Below, in pieces: positions 62,342-64,000 of a stretch of DNA of 64,000 bases. The notes under the pieces were generated by a model. It ran no database searches and was not told the origin of the DNA. It saw only the letters and a program-made list of their open reading frames with translations. The DNA is from JBGVSA01 sp041807905. GTDB lineage: Bacteria > Pseudomonadota > Gammaproteobacteria > Burkholderiales > Rhodocyclaceae. A program made the translations under genes and the position numbers. Location: contig NZ_JBGVSA010000006.1 in NCBI RefSeq assembly GCF_041807905.1, forward strand, positions 62,001-126,000. Direction: 5' to 3'. The number at the start of each line of letters is the position of its first letter. Position 1 is the first letter of the stretch.

Positions 62342-62610
62342 CAGCGCACCCGTTCGGCTGCAGGTTTGAAGATCGCCAGCAAGATGGGCCAGGCAACGGC
62401 ACCGAGCATGATGACCGACAAGGTGGCCGCGGTGGCGGATGTCGCCCACAGTACCGTCGCCCAGGCGTGCCACGACAAGGCTGCAAGCACGGCGGCGCCG
62501 ATCAGCGCGGCGCGCGCAGGCAACGCTTCACGCAGCAGACGCTGGTGACGCGAAGCCCCATAGAGCGCGGTCGCGGACATGAGGGACAACAGGACGGCGA
62601 TGAGAGTCAC
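62341..62610 (-). CDS. DUF3325-type small membrane protein of iron-uptake operon
   Basis: 89 residues from GTG 62610: VTLIAVLLSLMSATALYGASRHQRLL, then two further helices. This resembles DUF3325, the usual first gene of such operons. The frame is open to 62724, but a longer start would place the Fur-like dyad (62658-62679) inside the coding part, so a start downstream of the dyad is preferred. No strong ribosome site is visible, so the start is tentative. Confidence 0.65.
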   Translation of the reverse strand: MTLIAVLLSLMSATALYGASRHQRLLREALPARAALIGAAVLAALSWHAWATVLWATSATAATLSVIMLGAVAWPILLAIFKPAAERVR

Positions 62611-62657
62611 AGCGACTGCGGGCAGGGATTTCAATGCCCGCGAGGATAACAAGAATG

Positions 62658-62679
62658 GTTCGCAATAACAATTGCGAAC
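62658..62679. promoter_or_regulatory. Fur-like dyad upstream of the PepSY operon
   Basis: Perfect 9-bp arms GTTCGCAAT/ATTGCGAAC separated by AACA. The AT-rich GCAATAACAATTGC core is compatible with betaproteobacterial Fur boxes, and the downstream genes are of iron-uptake type. It lies 48 bp upstream of the chosen start. Confidence 0.65.
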
Positions 62680-62694
62680 ACGTATGTAAAGGCT

Positions 62695-62722
62695 GCGCTG
62701 GCGCGCCATCATGCGCCAGCGC
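62695..62722 (-). terminator. GC hairpin after ycaO
   Basis: Ten-bp arms GCGCTGGCGC/GCGCCAGCGC with an 8-nt loop, located 21 bp after the ycaO stop. The T-tract is poor, so strength is uncertain. Confidence 0.5.
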
Positions 62723-62742
62723 AAACCCCTGTCAGTGCGGCC

Positions 62743-64000
62743 TTAGCGCCCGATGCCGAGCTTGTCGTGTTCTGCGAGCAGGCGCTGGTGCAGCGCGCTC
62801 CCTTCAAAGTTGCGCCCCAGCCGGTTCAAGCCGAAGAAGCGTTCTTTCCGGTCGACCAGCGCCGCTGCGCGTGCCACGGTTTCGGCACCGAAACTCAGCG
62901 TCAGCGCCTGCTCGAATGCGTCGCGGTCAGTCAATTCAAGCAAGGCTCTCACGCAGCGGTACACCTTGGCGCGCGCTGTGGGCAGATCGTTGAAATGCTC
63001 GATCCACTCGCACCCTTCGCGTGCCGCGTCAGCGTCGCCCACGGCCAACGCCAGCAGTGTTTTCAGCTCCCCGATGCGTAGCTGCTTCCAGGGCTGGTCG
63101 TCGGGCATCGCCAGACCGATCAGTTCCCAGATCGGGCGCTCATCGGCAAGGTCCGATTCCTGCAGTTCGTCCAGCAATTGCTGGCATTGCGCATCCCTCA
63201 GCGCGCCGACGTCAAACAGGTATTCGCGCAACGCGATGCCGATGCTGTTGTTCTCCCATTCGAGGTCTTCCACCGGATAGACCTCCGACATGCCCGGCAC
63301 CAGCATGCGGCAGGTGTAGGCGTTCAGGTGTTCGTAATCGATGGCGTAGATCTCATACCCCTGGCGCTCGATGCACTCGCACAGCCAGGCGTATTCATCG
63401 CGCGTATTGCCTGCGAAGTTCCAGTCCGCAAAATCGAAATCCGGCGTACTGCGTACGAAATCCCACGCGATCAGGCCGCTCGAATCGACGAAGTGCAATT
63501 CAAGGTTGGCCGGCGATGCGGCATCGTCGGCGTCGAACGTGGGCGGCGGGAAACCGTCCAGCGCGTCCAGCGCGCGGCCCTGCAGGAGTTCGGTCAACGC
63601 GCGTTCCAGCGCAATGGCGATGTTCGGGTGCGCGCCGAAGCTGGCGTACAGGCCCTGGTCCTTCGGATTGATGAGCGCCACGCACATGACGGGAAATTCG
63701 CCGCCGAGCGAAGCGTCTTTCACCAGAATGCCGAAGCCCGCGGCGCGCAGCGCTTCGATGCCCGCCACGCTGACCGGGTAGCGCGCGAGCACGTCATCGG
63801 GGACATCGGGCAGGCACAGGTTTTCGGCGATCACGCGATATTTGACGTGGCGTTCCAGCACCTCCGACAGCGCTTGGCTGCGCGCTTCGAACATCGTATT
63901 GCCGGCGGCGATGCCGTTGGAGAGGAACAGGTTGCCGACGATGTTCACCGGCATCCACACGGTTGCCTCGTCGGACAGTCGCGTAAAGGGCAGGGCGCAG
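62743..64000 (-). CDS. ycaO: YcaO-family protein (RimO-associated), 5' truncated by window
   Basis: The frame is open to the window edge; about 419 codons are visible of a family length near 586 (E. coli YcaO). It matches E. coli YcaO closely by eye: ALPFTRLSDEATVWMPVNIVGNLF, GNTMFEARSQALSEVLERHVK, SFGAHPNIAIALERALTELLQGR, PTFDADDAASPANLELHFVDSSGLI and RIGELKTLLALA. In E. coli, YcaO is an ATP-dependent YcaO-fold protein needed for beta-methylthiolation of ribosomal protein S12 by RimO. The C-terminal TPR-like extension is present. No peptide precursor gene is nearby, so this is not a RiPP cluster. Confidence 0.95.
   Translation of the reverse strand, partial: CALPFTRLSDEATVWMPVNIVGNLFLSNGIAAGNTMFEARSQALSEVLERHVKYRVIAENLCLPDVPDDVLARYPVSVAGIEALRAAGFGILVKDASLGGEFPVMCVALINPKDQGLYASFGAHPNIAIALERALTELLQGRALDALDGFPPPTFDADDAASPANLELHFVDSSGLIAWDFVRSTPDFDFADWNFAGNTRDEYAWLCECIERQGYEIYAIDYEHLNAYTCRMLVPGMSEVYPVEDLEWENNSIGIALREYLFDVGALRDAQCQQLLDELQESDLADERPIWELIGLAMPDDQPWKQLRIGELKTLLALAVGDADAAREGCEWIEHFNDLPTARAKVYRCVRALLELTDRDAFEQALTLSFGAETVARAAALVDRKERFFGLNRLGRNFEGSALHQRLLAEHDKLGIGR

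Noticed and set aside
62743..64000. YcaO gene as part of a thiazole/oxazole peptide (RiPP) cluster
   Set aside because: The sequence matches the E. coli YcaO (RimO-associated) type throughout, and no precursor peptide, dehydrogenase or transporter of a RiPP cluster is nearby.
1..64000. CRISPR arrays, insertion sequences, prophage or integrase genes
   Set aside because: No regularly spaced repeats, transposase, integrase or phage structural proteins were seen on either strand.

Overview
The window is a GC-rich, gene-dense chromosomal segment of a motile betaproteobacterium. The smc-zipA-ligA-galU block, minCDE, sigma-28 and flhBAF, and several SsuA/NMT1-type and TRAP transporters together suggest Burkholderiales, probably Alcaligenaceae-like (Bordetella/Achromobacter relatives). 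This placement is inferred from gene content and order only. I see no insertion sequence, integrase, phage or CRISPR array.

Layout. (1) 1-6946: flagellar export and regulation genes flhB (5' end outside the window), flhA, flhF, an flhG-like gene without a P-loop, fliA, and a motC-type stator gene without a motB/motD partner. (2) 7094-18426: housekeeping genes putP, smc, zipA, ligA (with an extra helix-hairpin-helix-like block), galU, a LOG-NUDIX fusion, and upp with a strong terminator. (3) 19027-27425: a large Ser-linker lipoprotein, a DedA-rhodanese fusion, alkB, an orphan Dpp-type permease pair, a DHA2 exporter, a small HhH protein and a small lipoprotein. (4) 27669-34696: a catabolic and transport operon (Gfo/Idh dehydrogenase, DUF993 aldolase-like protein, TIM-barrel isomerase, SsuABC/NMT1-like transporter) with a convergent TetR gene. 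The same 16-bp dyad lies just downstream of the -10 of both promoters. (5) 34797-38519: ydcH, a Cys-rich copper-storage protein and a DctPQM TRAP transporter, followed by about 1 kb of gene-free, partly AT-rich DNA and tRNA-Leu(UAA). (6) 39958-49188: a sulfolactate degradation locus. slcC-comC face a five-gene operon suyA-suyB-ABC transporter, with a HAD phosphatase and a membrane-bound AraC-type regulator alongside. (7) 49226-52441: a periplasmic PP2C-like protein and minCDE. (8) 52845-58197: three TPR-glycosyltransferase ORFs carrying four copies of the same module. (9) 58178-60424: fliOPQR, detached from fliLMN. (10) 60533-64000: a PepSY iron-uptake operon with a Fur-like dyad, and ycaO (5' end outside the window).

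How the parts fit. Flagellar genes at both ends bracket the glycosyltransferase array, which suggests flagellin or surface glycosylation. In the sulfolactate locus, SlcC and ComC would interconvert the two enantiomers through sulfopyruvate, SuyAB would release sulfite and leave pyruvate, and the adjacent ABC transporter (and possibly the TRAP system) would import the sulfonate. FNR-type boxes (TTGAC-N4-RTCAA) lie in the control regions of both catabolic loci. The most distinctive observations are the paired TetR operators, the tandem and fused glycosyltransferase array, the extra LigA block, the P-loop-less FlhG, the LOG-NUDIX fusion, and the seven-TM AraC regulator beside suyAB.
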